This document shows, one piece after another, positions 5,943 through 6,069 of a stretch of 6,069 nucleotides of DNA. The first letter of the stretch is position 1; each line of letters starts with the position of its first letter. The position numbers and the translations under genes are program-made. The notes under the pieces are model-generated. The model saw only the letters and a program-made list of their open reading frames with translations, did no database searches and was not told where the DNA came from. The DNA comes from Myxococcales bacterium (lineage in GTDB: Bacteria; Myxococcota_A; Polyangia; Fen-1088). The stretch covers positions 1 through 6,069 of the forward strand of contig PMZX01000387.1 of assembly GCA_003170035.1 (NCBI GenBank), given 5' to 3'.

Positions 5943-6069
5943 CGAGACGCAATGGATCTGCCGCTGAGCGCCTGCGGCAATTCTGCGAAGACGCATCGCG
6001 CTGCGTGGAGAATTCTTACGCCTTGTCAAGCCGAGCCCTTTGCCCAAGACTTTCGCCCATCATGGACAA

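Noticed and set aside
6024..6029. TTGACA on the minus strand, a perfect -35 hexamer
   Set aside because: No -10-like hexamer at 15-19 nt spacing (ACGCAG and similar instead), so it is likely chance or part of the possible upstream gene tail.
6016..6069. Minus-strand frame entering from the right edge, 17 codons (LSMMGESLGQRARLDKA) then TAA
   Set aside because: It could be the tail of a gene upstream of the PhaR-like gene, but 17 codons without a family match cannot support a call; sequence to the right would settle it.
5952..6069. Plus-strand frame starting ATG 5952 and open to the window edge (about 39 codons)
   Set aside because: No Shine-Dalgarno, no recognisable motif, and too short to judge.

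Overview
The window is GC-rich. Its gene content points to a predatory or gliding delta-type bacterium of the Myxococcota (myxobacteria), or a close relative. The evidence is a Cys-rich surface lipoprotein with RCC1 repeats, a Hanks-type Ser/Thr kinase with one C-terminal membrane segment, and a TPR-PEGA membrane protein. The taxon is inferred from gene style; no marker gene is present.

Layout: (1) 1-458, plus strand: the C-terminal end of a secreted protein that looks like a right-handed parallel beta-helix, cut by the window edge. (2) 532-2895, plus strand: a 787-residue putative lipoprotein. It has a short signal peptide, a Pro/Asp/Ala/Gly low-complexity stalk containing a 27-bp tandem repeat, about 275 residues with roughly 44 cysteines, and a seven-repeat RCC1-type beta-propeller. 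Every propeller repeat carries the same C-x9-C-W-G signature. (3) 2994-4721, plus strand: a 575-residue transmembrane Ser/Thr protein kinase with all the usual catalytic residues. (4) 4736-5620, plus strand: a 294-residue exported TPR-PEGA protein with two C-terminal hydrophobic segments, 14 nt behind the kinase and probably in its operon. (5) 5649-5891, minus strand: a short protein made almost only of the PhaR/PhaR-like polyhydroxyalkanoate regulator DNA-binding domain, convergent with the TPR-PEGA gene. A hairpin in the 28-nt convergent gap overlaps the stop codon of the TPR-PEGA gene and may be a terminator. The last ~178 nt (5892-6069) hold no gene I can support.

How the genes may work together: the first two encode envelope or secreted proteins. 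The next two form a plausible signalling pair, in which a cytoplasmic kinase is anchored in the inner membrane next to a TPR/PEGA envelope protein. The PhaR-like gene reads the other way and is probably an independent unit. I see no rRNA, tRNA, CRISPR array, IS element or phage gene. I do not see strong evidence for a new multi-gene system. The most distinctive object is the Cys-rich RCC1 lipoprotein, and the most puzzling is the DNA-binding-domain-only PhaR-like protein.
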